Shown: piece after piece, positions 1 to 7,420 of the stretch
How the letters are laid out: each line of letters opens with the position of its first letter
Position numbering within the stretch: position 1 is the stretch's first letter
Origin: Brevibacterium sp. UCMA 11754
Lineage (GTDB): Bacteria > Actinomycetota > Actinomycetes > Actinomycetales > Brevibacteriaceae
NCBI RefSeq assembly: GCF_021532275.1
Contig: NZ_JACBOT010000010.1
Coordinates: 86,189-150,188, forward strand
Direction of reading: 5' to 3'
DNA: 64,000 bases
Notes under the pieces: generated by a model
What the model was told of the DNA's origin: nothing
Seen by the model: the letters and a program-made list of their open reading frames with translations, nothing else
The model's database searches: none
Program-made: the position numbers and the translations under genes

Positions 1-1715
1 AGGCCCACCGCTACCGGGGAGTATTCGGCTCCCACGTGGCGCTGATCCTCCGTCGCCTGCTGCGCATCGCCGCGCATTACGGGGCTCACCCTGTGGTCAT
101 CGGAGCGTCGGCGACGATGGCGAACCCGGATGAGGCGTTCTCCAAGCTCACGGGACGCGAAGTGCACGCGGTGAGCCAGGACTCGTCTCCTCGCGCCTCG
201 GGCAGCTTCGCTCTCTGGGAGCCACCGGTCTCCCCCGGCGGCGAGCGCCGCAGCGGCCTTGTCGAAGCGGCAGATATCCTCACCGACGCAATGTGCGCGG
301 GCTATCGTTCGATTGCGTTCATCGCCTCCCGCCGCGGCACAGAAGCATTGGCGTCGACCGTGCGTGACCAGGTCGGTCAGGTCGATGACTCGTTGAAGGA
401 AAAGGTCGCGGCCTATCGCGGCGGTTATCTTGCCGAGGAGCGCAGACTCCTCGAGTCGGCACTGCGATCAGGACGCCTCCTGGCGGTGGCGTCGACGAAC
501 GCTCTTGAGCTCGGGATCGATATCTCCGGCCTCGACCTCGTCATCATCTCCGGGTGGCCCGGAACCCTTGCATCACTGTGGCAGCAGGCCGGTCGTGCGG
601 GACGTGCAGGACAGCGGTGGATGGCCGTCTTCATCGCCCGTGATGACCCGCTGGACACCTATGTCGTGAACCATCCCGAAGTCATCTTCGATGCTCCCGT
701 CGATACTGGTGTCATCCATCCCGGCAATCCGCATGTTCTGGGCGGGCACCTGTGTGCCGCAGCCGCCGAGGTACCGCTGACGAAGGCGGATCTCGTTCAC
801 TTCCCCGACAACTCAGCCGAGGTGCTCGCTGATTTAGTCGAGCGAAAGCTCCTGCGCGCACGACCCACCGGGTGGTTCTGGGCGAAGGACTCGTCCGCGG
901 CGGATATGTCCGACATCCGTGGCAGCGGGGGTGGACAGTTCCGACTCGTCGAGGCCAGCACGGGTGCACTGTTGGGCACCGTCGACGAGTCCGGTGCTTT
1001 CACTGGGGCTCATCCCGGTGCGGTCTATACGCATCAGGGCGCCGACTTCACGGTCCTCGACCTTGATCTCGAGGATCATGTGGCGCTGGTCGAACGTGCC
1101 GAGGTCGACTACACGACGCAGGCCCGGTCCCAGACCGAGATCGACATCGTCGACACCGATCAGCAGCGGACCCTCACCTCCGGTGTGTCAGTGCACAGCG
1201 GGACGGTCGATGTGAAGGACCATGTCATCGCCTACCGGATGCGGGCGAAGCGCGGTGGGGCGATCATCGCCGAACACGAACTCGATCTGCCCGAACGCAC
1301 CCTGGAGACCAAAGCCGTGTGGTGGACGATTCCGCAGACGCTGTTGGACGAAGCCGAGATCGTCCATGCCGACCTGCCCGGTGCCGTCCACGCAGCCGAG
1401 CATGCTTCGATCGGTCTTCTGCCGCTGTTCGCCGGCTGCGACCGGTGGGACATCGGCGGCGTCTCCACCGCGCTGCACGCTGACACCGGAATGGCCACGG
1501 TCTTCGTCTACGACGGGCTCGCCGGTGGGGCCGGGTTCGCCGAGCGCGGCTACGAGGTCATCGAAGGGTGGCTGGGCGCGACACGTGATGCGATCGCCGC
1601 GTGCGAATGCGTCGACGGCTGTCCTTCGTGCGTGCAGTCACCAAAATGCGGCAACGGCAATGAACCATTGGAGAAGGATGCGGCTCTGCGACTGCTGCGC
1701 GCCGTCCTGGACTGA
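1..1715 (+). CDS. DEAD/DEAH-box helicase with C-terminal DUF1998 domain, 5' partial
   Basis: This is the C-terminal part of a superfamily 2 ATP-dependent helicase (YprA/Lhr-like); the open frame runs unbroken into the left window edge, so the start lies outside. Visible elements are motif III-like GASATM near the start, helicase domain 2 with ELGIDISGLD and the arginine-finger motif QQAGRAGRAG, and a C-terminal DUF1998 region ending in a Cys cluster (CECVDGCPSCVQSPKC) that probably binds metal. In actinobacteria this helicase sits beside the Tad pilus locus ('helicase/secretion neighbourhood'), as here, where it converges on the Tad operon with only 28 bp between stops. The role is probably DNA repair or nucleic-acid remodelling; the exact substrate is unknown. 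Confidence 0.93.
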   Translation, partial: AHRYRGVFGSHVALILRRLLRIAAHYGAHPVVIGASATMANPDEAFSKLTGREVHAVSQDSSPRASGSFALWEPPVSPGGERRSGLVEAADILTDAMCAGYRSIAFIASRRGTEALASTVRDQVGQVDDSLKEKVAAYRGGYLAEERRLLESALRSGRLLAVASTNALELGIDISGLDLVIISGWPGTLASLWQQAGRAGRAGQRWMAVFIARDDPLDTYVVNHPEVIFDAPVDTGVIHPGNPHVLGGHLCAAAAEVPLTKADLVHFPDNSAEVLADLVERKLLRARPTGWFWAKDSSAADMSDIRGSGGGQFRLVEASTGALLGTVDESGAFTGAHPGAVYTHQGADFTVLDLDLEDHVALVERAEVDYTTQARSQTEIDIVDTDQQRTLTSGVSVHSGTVDVKDHVIAYRMRAKRGGAIIAEHELDLPERTLETKAVWWTIPQTLLDEAEIVHADLPGAVHAAEHASIGLLPLFAGCDRWDIGGVSTALHADTGMATVFVYDGLAGGAGFAERGYEVIEGWLGATRDAIAACECVDGCPSCVQSPKCGNGNEPLEKDAALRLLRAVLD

Positions 1716-1743
1716 CAATCTCCGTCGTTGCTGACCACTTCCT

Positions 1744-2061
1744 CTATTTCCCGGCCACGGCCTTTTCCTTCACCTTCGGCAGCGGGCCGGGGATGTCGAC
1801 CTCGACCTGAACATATGCGCTCTGCTCCGACATTGAGGCTCGGCAGTCATTGACGGCTGCGCCGTTGCGCTTCGCGACCTCCTTGGCGATGTCACAGGGA
1901 TCGCCGGTGGCGAGTCCGCGAACTGCGTCGGCTGCCGCGAGCACCGCAAGGTCGGCGGCACTCTGCGCTGTGCTGTGGGCTGCGAAGGCTTGACTGAGGC
2001 CGCCGATAGCGGTGACGAGGACCAGGATCATCGAGCACAGCCCGACCACGATGTTCGTCAC
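1744..2061 (-). CDS. Rv3654c-family TadE-like protein (Tad locus)
   Basis: Last gene of the Tad operon, 105 residues. It has one N-terminal hydrophobic segment (residues about 4-28, resembling a pilin/TadE anchor) followed by an Ala-rich helix with QSAADLAVLAAAD and two cysteines (about residues 56 and 73) that could form a disulfide outside the membrane. The start ATG overlaps the stop of the upstream tadE gene by 4 bp, so the two are probably translationally coupled. It matches the family known from the helicase/secretion neighbourhood in actinobacteria (M. tuberculosis Rv3654c). It is probably a pseudopilin-like accessory of the pilus; no direct function is known. Confidence 0.85.
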   Translation of the reverse strand: MTNIVVGLCSMILVLVTAIGGLSQAFAAHSTAQSAADLAVLAAADAVRGLATGDPCDIAKEVAKRNGAAVNDCRASMSEQSAYVQVEVDIPGPLPKVKEKAVAGK

Positions 2062-2483
2062 GGCAGTCCACCCGAAGCGGGCTGGCCCAGGGCCTCGTCG
2101 GCTGTGGAGCGACTTCCTTCTGTTCGCGCCGTCGCTGCTGCTTCGACTTCGCTGAGGAAGATGATCGCTGCGGGGAGTTCGATGGTGACGGTCACCGTCG
2201 AATATCCCCCCTCGGAGCGGACCAGCACCTCGGACGCATTTCCAGCGTGCTTCTTGGCTTCGGTCACGACCGCTGCCTGAGGTTCACCGCGGGCGATCTC
2301 TCGGGCGGCAGATCTGGCTGCGTCGAAGGCTCTCAACTGGGAGAAGCCGACGGCGGCTGCCCCTGTGAGTACGATGATGAGAAGCACGATGGCGGGCATG
2401 ACCACAGCGAATTCGGCGGTGGCCGTTCCCGCATCCCGGTGCTGCTTCTGTCTTCGTGAGTCACAGGAGCATCCGGTCGCCAT
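2058..2483 (-). CDS. TadE-family minor pilin
   Basis: A 141-residue protein with the TadE signature: a short basic leader, then GTATAEFAVVMPAIVLLII, in which the Glu of TAEF is the Glu-5-like residue of pilins, followed by a single transmembrane helix and an AARSAAREIARG segment. TadE proteins are minor pseudopilins processed by a prepilin peptidase and act in Flp pilus biogenesis. It begins one base after the stop of the upstream DUF4244 pilin gene and overlaps the downstream TadE-like gene by 4 bp. No prepilin peptidase gene is present in this window, so that enzyme must be encoded elsewhere. Confidence 0.88.
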   Translation of the reverse strand: MATGCSCDSRRQKQHRDAGTATAEFAVVMPAIVLLIIVLTGAAAVGFSQLRAFDAARSAAREIARGEPQAAVVTEAKKHAGNASEVLVRSEGGYSTVTVTIELPAAIIFLSEVEAAATARTEGSRSTADEALGQPASGGLP

Positions 2484-2484
2484 G

Positions 2485-2865
2485 TCAGGCTCCGAGCCCG
2501 AGGGCGGTCTGGATTACGCCGGTGACGAGTTCTTTGATCGGTTCCGATTTCAGGATGACGACCAGAAGCGCCGCGAATCCGCAGGCAGCAAGGGTGGTGA
2601 TCGCATATTCTGCGGTCGTTGCCCCCGCGTCTGGACCCCAGGGTTCTGGAGTGCCATCTAATCGCCAGGGTTCTTCATCGTCGTTGGCACCCGCAGCAGC
2701 AACCGCATCGGTGCCAGTGCTGGCTCCGGAGCCGGTACCAGGGCCGGCTCCGGAGTACTGGGCTGTTCCGGCCCAATCGACATCGCTGGTATCGACGCTT
2801 CGTGCCTGACCCCATTGCGGGTAGGGTGGCCCGTCACAGTCGGTCGGCTTTGTCTCTATGCTCAT
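2485..2865 (-). CDS. DUF4244 Flp-type pilin
   Basis: A 126-residue protein starting at the ATG at 2865, chosen because it has a strong Shine-Dalgarno AGGAGGAG just upstream; the open frame extends farther (to 2952) but that part lacks a ribosome site. The N-terminal 80 residues are polar, Gly/Ala-rich and unlike a classical short leader. They are followed by DAGATTAEYAITTLAACGF, where cleavage after the Gly would leave the Glu at the usual pilin position, then one transmembrane helix. It belongs to the DUF4244 family, predicted to be the major Flp pilin of actinobacterial Tad loci. The long prepeptide-like N-terminus is unusual for a major pilin. Confidence 0.85.
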   Translation of the reverse strand: MSIETKPTDCDGPPYPQWGQARSVDTSDVDWAGTAQYSGAGPGTGSGASTGTDAVAAAGANDDEEPWRLDGTPEPWGPDAGATTAEYAITTLAACGFAALLVVILKSEPIKELVTGVIQTALGLGA

Positions 2866-2957
2866 AGTCTCCTCCTCGTTGAAGCCCTCATTCGCGGTCT
2901 GCGATGAGGGTTTCAGTGTTGGATGAGACGAGGATTCACGTCCAGAGTTCACACTCG

Positions 2958-2988
2958 GGCTGTGGAAACAGGTTCAGCGTCCACAGCC
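2958..2988 (-). other. 9-bp inverted repeat upstream of the pilin gene
   Basis: Arms GGCTGTGGA and TCCACAGCC match perfectly around a 13-nt loop, lying between the GNAT gene and the pilin start. There is no U-tract after it, so it may be an intercistronic stabilising or processing hairpin rather than a strong terminator. Confidence 0.4.
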
Positions 2989-3035
2989 GAAACGCACACG
3001 AGTCGAGGCGGATTCCACAGGTTGAAGCCCACGAG

Positions 3036-3638
3036 TCAGCCCCGGCCGGCCCACTCCTCTTTGAGGATTGCCATGAGGACCTCGTCGTGACGGCGACCGT
3101 TGAAGAAGACAGCCTCACGGCGACGTCCCTCTTCGACGAATCCGGCCTTCGTGTACGATGCGATGCCGCGGGTGTTGAACGCCCATGTCTGCAGCTCGAT
3201 ACGATTGAGTCCCAACTGCAGGAAGCCGTATTTGATGCCCAGACGCACGGCATCCGAGCCATAGCCGCGACCGTGGAACTCGGGTCCGAGGACGATAGCC
3301 AAGGTGGCGGACTGGTTGATCGAATTCCGACCGAAGAGTGTCACGTGACCGACGAATTCCTCGGTCTCGAGCAGCTCGATGCTGAAACCGACAGCATCGG
3401 TGTCCTTGTTCGCGCTCCACAGTGCGAACTGTTCGGACACCCCGCCCTCGGGACGCGGCAGCACCGTGTGGTTCTGCAGGACCACGATCGAGGGATCAAA
3501 CCACCACTGTTCGAGGTAGGGCAGATCCTCCTGCTGCAGCGGACGAAGCCTGACGTGCCGACCGGTGAAGAGCTTGTCGGCGTATTCTTCGGCTTGTTCG
3601 ACGTTGGACAATTGATTGAAGGGCGTAACCGGTGCCAT
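3036..3638 (-). CDS. GNAT-family N-acetyltransferase (RimJ/RimL-like)
   Basis: A 200-residue GNAT enzyme of the RimJ/RimL type. The N-terminal GRHVRLRPLQQEDLPYLEQWW is the usual opening strand and helix, and the acetyl-CoA pyrophosphate loop is seen in GPEFHGRGYGSDAV (Q/RxxGxG/A pattern), followed by the typical LNRIELQTWAFN and TKAGFVEEG segments. Such enzymes transfer an acetyl group to amines, including protein N-termini. It lies inside the Tad operon, between tadC and the pilin gene, in the same direction, which is not the usual order for this locus. Whether it acts on pilus components is only a guess from position. Confidence 0.9.
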   Translation of the reverse strand: MAPVTPFNQLSNVEQAEEYADKLFTGRHVRLRPLQQEDLPYLEQWWFDPSIVVLQNHTVLPRPEGGVSEQFALWSANKDTDAVGFSIELLETEEFVGHVTLFGRNSINQSATLAIVLGPEFHGRGYGSDAVRLGIKYGFLQLGLNRIELQTWAFNTRGIASYTKAGFVEEGRRREAVFFNGRRHDEVLMAILKEEWAGRG

Positions 3639-3729
3639 CCCCCGACCTTACCAAGGCCAGCTGAACGGTCGGTCGACAATCACTCACGACAGTCAGTAAG
3701 CGTGGTCGACCCATGGGTCAGAGGTTCTG

Positions 3730-4320
3730 TCAGAAGAAGACAGTCGTCAGGTCAGACAGCAGCGAAATGACCACGGGAACGACCGAGAGGAGCAGAAAGG
3801 CTGGGAGGATGCAGACTCCGAGCGGCACGACGAGTTTGACGCCCAGAGCGGCCGCCGCCTCCTGCCTGCGCCTGCGAGACGAGTCCCGGAGCTCCTTCGC
3901 GACGGACTCGATGAGTGGTGCGGGTCCGACGCCTGTGTGTTCGGAGAATTCGAAGACTTCGAGCACCGGGATGAGCCGATCATCGTCAGACAGGTCCTGG
4001 CCCCCGATCGTCATGGACCGCGAGATTCGCCCCAACCCGGACCGGTCGCCTGTCGCCTCGGCGGTCAATGCCAGAGCGACCGGGATCGGCAGCCCGGAGG
4101 TGAGGCAGATGGCCACGAGATCGAGGTCGAAGGCGAGCAGGTCATCGACGACCCGAGACTGGTTCTTCGAGTCCGGCTGGGAATCGCTCTGGGGTGCCTC
4201 GACACCGCCTTGCCGTCCTTGACTCCGTCCGTTCAGCAGGCGTCTCAGCCGCCCGTCGGATCTGCCTGACCACAACAGGACTCCCATCGCGATGAGCACT
4301 CCCATCAGGACTGTGGTCAT
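3730..4320 (-). CDS. TadC-like type II secretion F-domain protein
   Basis: About 196 residues, an integral membrane protein of the type II secretion/pilus F-domain family (TadC). It has an N-terminal membrane segment (TTVLMGVLIAMGVLLW), a central cytoplasmic four-helix domain with LPIPVALALTAEA and a C-terminal pair of membrane helices ending in VVPVVISLLSDLTTVFF. The ATG at 4320 is chosen because it lies just after the upstream tadB stop; an in-frame ATG at 4362 would overlap tadB by 37 bp. With TadB it would form the inner-membrane platform for the TadA ATPase. Confidence 0.87.
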   Translation of the reverse strand: MTTVLMGVLIAMGVLLWSGRSDGRLRRLLNGRSQGRQGGVEAPQSDSQPDSKNQSRVVDDLLAFDLDLVAICLTSGLPIPVALALTAEATGDRSGLGRISRSMTIGGQDLSDDDRLIPVLEVFEFSEHTGVGPAPLIESVAKELRDSSRRRRQEAAAALGVKLVVPLGVCILPAFLLLSVVPVVISLLSDLTTVFF

Positions 4321-4325
4321 ATCGA

Positions 4326-5003
4326 TCAGCGCTCCGCCCGAGCCATCATTCGTCGCATCCACCAGCGCCCGACGAGGTAGAGGGCGAGACCGCCGCCGAT
4401 GCTCAGGCGGCCAGGAAGTCCTGAGAACAGTTCAACGGGTTGGACGCCGATGAGCAGCCCGAGTCCGACCCCGATCAACGGCAGCCAGCTGAGGACTCGG
4501 ACTGTCGCTCGGGGCCCGGCCATCGCTATGCGTCTCTCCCGATCAGCATCGAGGGCGCTGCGCTGTGCCTTGGCATAGCGGAGAATCATGTCGGCCGCGG
4601 GTGCACCGGAACGCTCCGACACGGTCCACACCGACGACATGCCGGCGAAGACTTCGGCGGCTGCAGGTGGCAGTGCTGCTCCCCTGGTAGCAATAGCTCG
4701 TCCGGGTTCCTCGCCCAAGGAGATCGCTCGAGACATCGGTGCCAATTGTGCGTTCTGCCGGCTCAGGGTCGCCATCACTGCCTGCGGAGTCATTCCCACT
4801 TTGAGCAGGTGCGCACAGTTCTCCACCGCAGAGATGGCCCATAGCTTGTCCTGTTCGGGATCTTCTTTGGTCGATCGTCCACCCCGGCGGGAGTCGTCCC
4901 TGTCCGGGCGTGTGCGGAGCAGATCCTGCAGTCGCGATGCCGGATCAAGCGGCGCGCTGAGGATGATGCTCACGGCCACCAGCACGGCGATGGCGGTGAC
5001 CAT
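4326..5003 (-). CDS. TadB-like type II secretion F-domain protein
   Basis: A 225-residue platform protein of the pilus assembly system. The N-terminal membrane helix ([16 protein letters not shown]) is followed by a soluble T2SSF domain containing [14 protein letters not shown] and [23 protein letters not shown], then two C-terminal membrane helices ([18 protein letters not shown] and the last 30 residues). The start overlaps the upstream tadA stop by one base (TGATG). With the downstream TadC it anchors the assembly ATPase in the membrane. Confidence 0.87.
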   Translation of the reverse strand: MVTAIAVLVAVSIILSAPLDPASRLQDLLRTRPDRDDSRRGGRSTKEDPEQDKLWAISAVENCAHLLKVGMTPQAVMATLSRQNAQLAPMSRAISLGEEPGRAIATRGAALPPAAAEVFAGMSSVWTVSERSGAPAADMILRYAKAQRSALDADRERRIAMAGPRATVRVLSWLPLIGVGLGLLIGVQPVELFSGLPGRLSIGGGLALYLVGRWWMRRMMARAER

Positions 5004-6172
5004 CAGGCAGCCTTCTGCTCGAGCACTGCTTCGAATCGGCTCAAGGCTCGACGGTTGAAGGTGCCCTCGGACAATGGGGATGGTCGGCCCCAGACGGGTT
5101 CCATCGTCACCCCGCTGCTGCTCTCCCTGGTGGGGATGGCCAGTTCTGTGATTCCTCGGTCGGCTCCGATCCGGCGCAGATGGATGACGAGGTCAATTGC
5201 CGTTGAGAACTGTGAGAACACGGCCTGTGGGCTCATATTCGCCAGTGCACCCAGCGCTGCCAGGCGGCTGGGAACGGCTTCGGCTGTGTTCGCGTGGATC
5301 GTGGCGCTGCCGCCCTCGTGGCCGGTGTTCAACGCGGTGAGCATGTCCCTCACCTCCGCGCCTCGACACTCTCCGACGACGAGGCGGTCGGGCCGCATCC
5401 GCAGGGCGTTTCGAACGAGGTCCGTCAGCGTCACTTCACCGCCGCCCTCGACATTGGCCTGACGCGCGGCGAGTTGGACCACGTGGGAGTGTCCGACGAT
5501 GAGCTCTCGGGAGTCCTCGACGATGACGATGCGGTGCTCTGTATCGACAAGGCCCAGAAGCGCGCCGAGGAGGACCGTCTTTCCGGTTCCGGTGCCGCCG
5601 GAGATGAGGATGTTGGCTCGGGACCGGACCGCCGAGATGAGTAGTTCGTGCACTTCTTCGGGGATGAATCCGCCGGTGAGCAGCTGGTCGAAGGTGAAAC
5701 CGGCGTGCCGGGGAACTCGGAAGGAGATCGTCGTGTGCTCACCGGAGATCGGCGGCACGATCGCGTTCATACGTACCCCGTCGGGCAGCCTGACGTCGAC
5801 GAACGGACTCGAATCATCGAGACGGCGGCCGCCCAGAGCCGCCAAGCGCACAGCCAATGACCGCACTTCGTCCTCAGAACCCAAGGACAGGTCGAGAAGG
5901 CGGGGTCCCGTTCCGGTGTCGGCGAAGATCTCACGTGGTCCGTTGACGAACACATCGGTGGTGTCAGCGACTTCGAGCACTGATTGGAGGGGACCTGCTC
6001 CGGAGAGCTGCGCGGACAGTCGGTTCACGAGTTCGAGGAGGGCGCTGGAACCGAGCACCCGCCCGGTGCGTTGAACCGCCTCGGCGACGGCAGCTGTGGT
6101 CACCGGCCCCGGATTGTCGAGCAGAGTCTTGCGGACCTCTGCCACGAGTGAGGCGTCGAGCCATTCGCTCAT
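5003..6172 (-). CDS. tadA: TadA/CpaF secretion ATPase
   Basis: A 389-residue type II/IV secretion ATPase that powers Flp pilus assembly. Visible features are the Walker A loop SGGTGTGKT near residue 190, an [11 protein letters not shown]sp box, and the Walker B/His-box region [18 protein letters not shown] with the Tad-typical [19 protein letters not shown]. The ATG at 6172 overlaps the stop of the upstream Ssd-like gene in an ATGA junction, favouring it over the ATG three codons upstream. It belongs to the actinobacterial helicase/secretion-neighbourhood ATPase group. Confidence 0.95.
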   Translation of the reverse strand: MSEWLDASLVAEVRKTLLDNPGPVTTAAVAEAVQRTGRVLGSSALLELVNRLSAQLSGAGPLQSVLEVADTTDVFVNGPREIFADTGTGPRLLDLSLGSEDEVRSLAVRLAALGGRRLDDSSPFVDVRLPDGVRMNAIVPPISGEHTTISFRVPRHAGFTFDQLLTGGFIPEEVHELLISAVRSRANILISGGTGTGKTVLLGALLGLVDTEHRIVIVEDSRELIVGHSHVVQLAARQANVEGGGEVTLTDLVRNALRMRPDRLVVGECRGAEVRDMLTALNTGHEGGSATIHANTAEAVPSRLAALGALANMSPQAVFSQFSTAIDLVIHLRRIGADRGITELAIPTRESSSGVTMEPVWGRPSPLSEGTFNRRALSRFEAVLEQKAA

Positions 6173-7176
6173 TCCACCCACTCCCCCAGAAGCCGGTCTA
6201 CGAGCTTTCCCAGTCGTGCCCCGCCGGGGATGCCCTCGCCCCGGTCGACGGCGGCGGACAGGCCACGATCGTCACGGATGCTGCCGGCGAGGTCGAGTCC
6301 GATGGATTCGGCGAGGAGCTCGGCGTCAAGACCTCCGGCGCCGGTGTCGCGAACGACAAGACGGACGTCGGGATGGGATTGGGACAGGCGTTTGGCGACT
6401 TGAGACGCTGCGACTGCGGACCGGACCCGTGCCGGGGAGACGAGCAGGACGTGATGGCAGCGGCGAGTCCACTGTGGTGGGGCGTGGCGAGGCAAGTCCA
6501 CGATGACGAGTTCGAACGCCTGTCCGGCGGCTGCCAGGAAGTCGTCGAATACGTCCGGGTCGAGGTCAAGGATGTCGTCGCGGCCCCACGACAGGATGGC
6601 CAAGCCCTCGTGTCGGGGCAGCGCCTGACTCAACGTCGAGGGCCGAAGCTTTCCCCGTGATGCGCTGAGATCGGCCCAGCGTGGGCCCGGAACCTGTTCT
6701 GCCCCGAGCACCAGATCGAGTCCACCGCCCAGCGGATCAGCGTCAACGAGGACCGTGCTCACATCCGGACCGGCACGGCGGGCGAGAGCACAGGCAAGCA
6801 CCGAGGCGCCAGCTCCTCCACACCCGGCGACGACGCCGACAGTGACGCCGGGGGCCACAGGCGGTTCGACGGCCGCGATCATACGTCCGCTCAGCCACTC
6901 CGCGGCCGAGGGCAGAACCGCCAACTGTTCGACGCCGAGGTGGGCCGCACGTTTCCACGCCGAGCTGGGTTCGTCCCCGTCGAGGACGACGAGGATGCGG
7001 TCCGCATGGTCCGTGGCCGGAGCTTCGCGAACATCCTCGCCGAGGAGAATGAGGGAGGCGTTCTGCCAGCCGCCCGAGTCCGGAGGCAGGACCTTGAGCG
7101 AAATGCCGATGCTTTCGGCGACTCGTGCGCATTCGTCGGTGATGGCGCCGAGGTCGGTGATGAGTGCTACCTGCAT
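6169..7176 (-). CDS. ssd: CpaE/Ssd-like septum-site protein of the Tad locus
   Basis: First gene of the Tad operon, 335 residues from the ATG at 7176 (MQVALITD); the frame stays open to 7221 but residues before this Met look non-coding. It has an N-terminal receiver-like region and a MinD/ParA-type domain with a deviant P-loop, GCGGAGAS, lacking the usual Lys, then VDADPLGGGLDLVLG and LVIVDLPRHAP. This is the helicase/secretion-neighbourhood CpaE-like family, of which M. tuberculosis Rv3660c (Ssd) is a member reported to affect septum formation. It probably localises the pilus machine or links it to cell division. Confidence 0.87.
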   Translation of the reverse strand: MQVALITDLGAITDECARVAESIGISLKVLPPDSGGWQNASLILLGEDVREAPATDHADRILVVLDGDEPSSAWKRAAHLGVEQLAVLPSAAEWLSGRMIAAVEPPVAPGVTVGVVAGCGGAGASVLACALARRAGPDVSTVLVDADPLGGGLDLVLGAEQVPGPRWADLSASRGKLRPSTLSQALPRHEGLAILSWGRDDILDLDPDVFDDFLAAAGQAFELVIVDLPRHAPPQWTRRCHHVLLVSPARVRSAVAASQVAKRLSQSHPDVRLVVRDTGAGGLDAELLAESIGLDLAGSIRDDRGLSAAVDRGEGIPGGARLGKLVDRLLGEWVE

Positions 7177-7185
7177 GGTGACAGC

Positions 7186-7236
7186 GTGGACCCGCAGTAT
7201 GTCCTGACGACAGGTCCACACGATGGGCTGTGGACA
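7186..7236 (-). promoter_or_regulatory. Clustered GTGGAC inverted repeats upstream of the Tad operon
   Basis: Three copies of GTGGAC(C) in alternating orientation (7186-7192, 7214-7220, 7231-7236) lie within 60 bp upstream of the first Tad gene. They can pair in two alternative hairpins. A regulator site or leader structure is possible; no known consensus is matched. Confidence 0.25.
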
Positions 7237-7247
7237 AAAGACAGAGG

Positions 7248-7286
7248 GGGCGGCTCCTGTGCACTCAAGTCACAGGAGCCGCCCCA
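7248..7286 (-). terminator. Strong hairpin downstream of the 946-aa protein gene
   Basis: A perfect 15-bp GC-rich stem (arm GGGGCGGCTCCTGTG) with a 9-nt loop. It lies between the end of the 946-residue protein gene and the Tad operon, both on the minus strand, and would insulate the two transcripts. Confidence 0.7.
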
Positions 7287-7367
7287 TCTCAGTCGGCGTG
7301 AGCATCTCGCATGGTCAGAACCCTCACGGGCACAGTCTGACAGTATCTGGCCAGGTGGTCAGACGAC

Positions 7368-7402
7368 GTGTGCTCGGACCGTTGTCCACGGCCCGAGCAC
7401 AC
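7368..7402 (-). terminator. First hairpin after the 946-aa protein gene
   Basis: A 10-bp perfect stem (GTGTGCTCGG with its complement) and a 15-nt loop starts 19 bp after the stop codon at 7421. With the hairpin at 7248 it makes a double terminator-like arrangement. Confidence 0.55.
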
Positions 7403-7420
7403 GAGTCGACCGTTTTGGTC

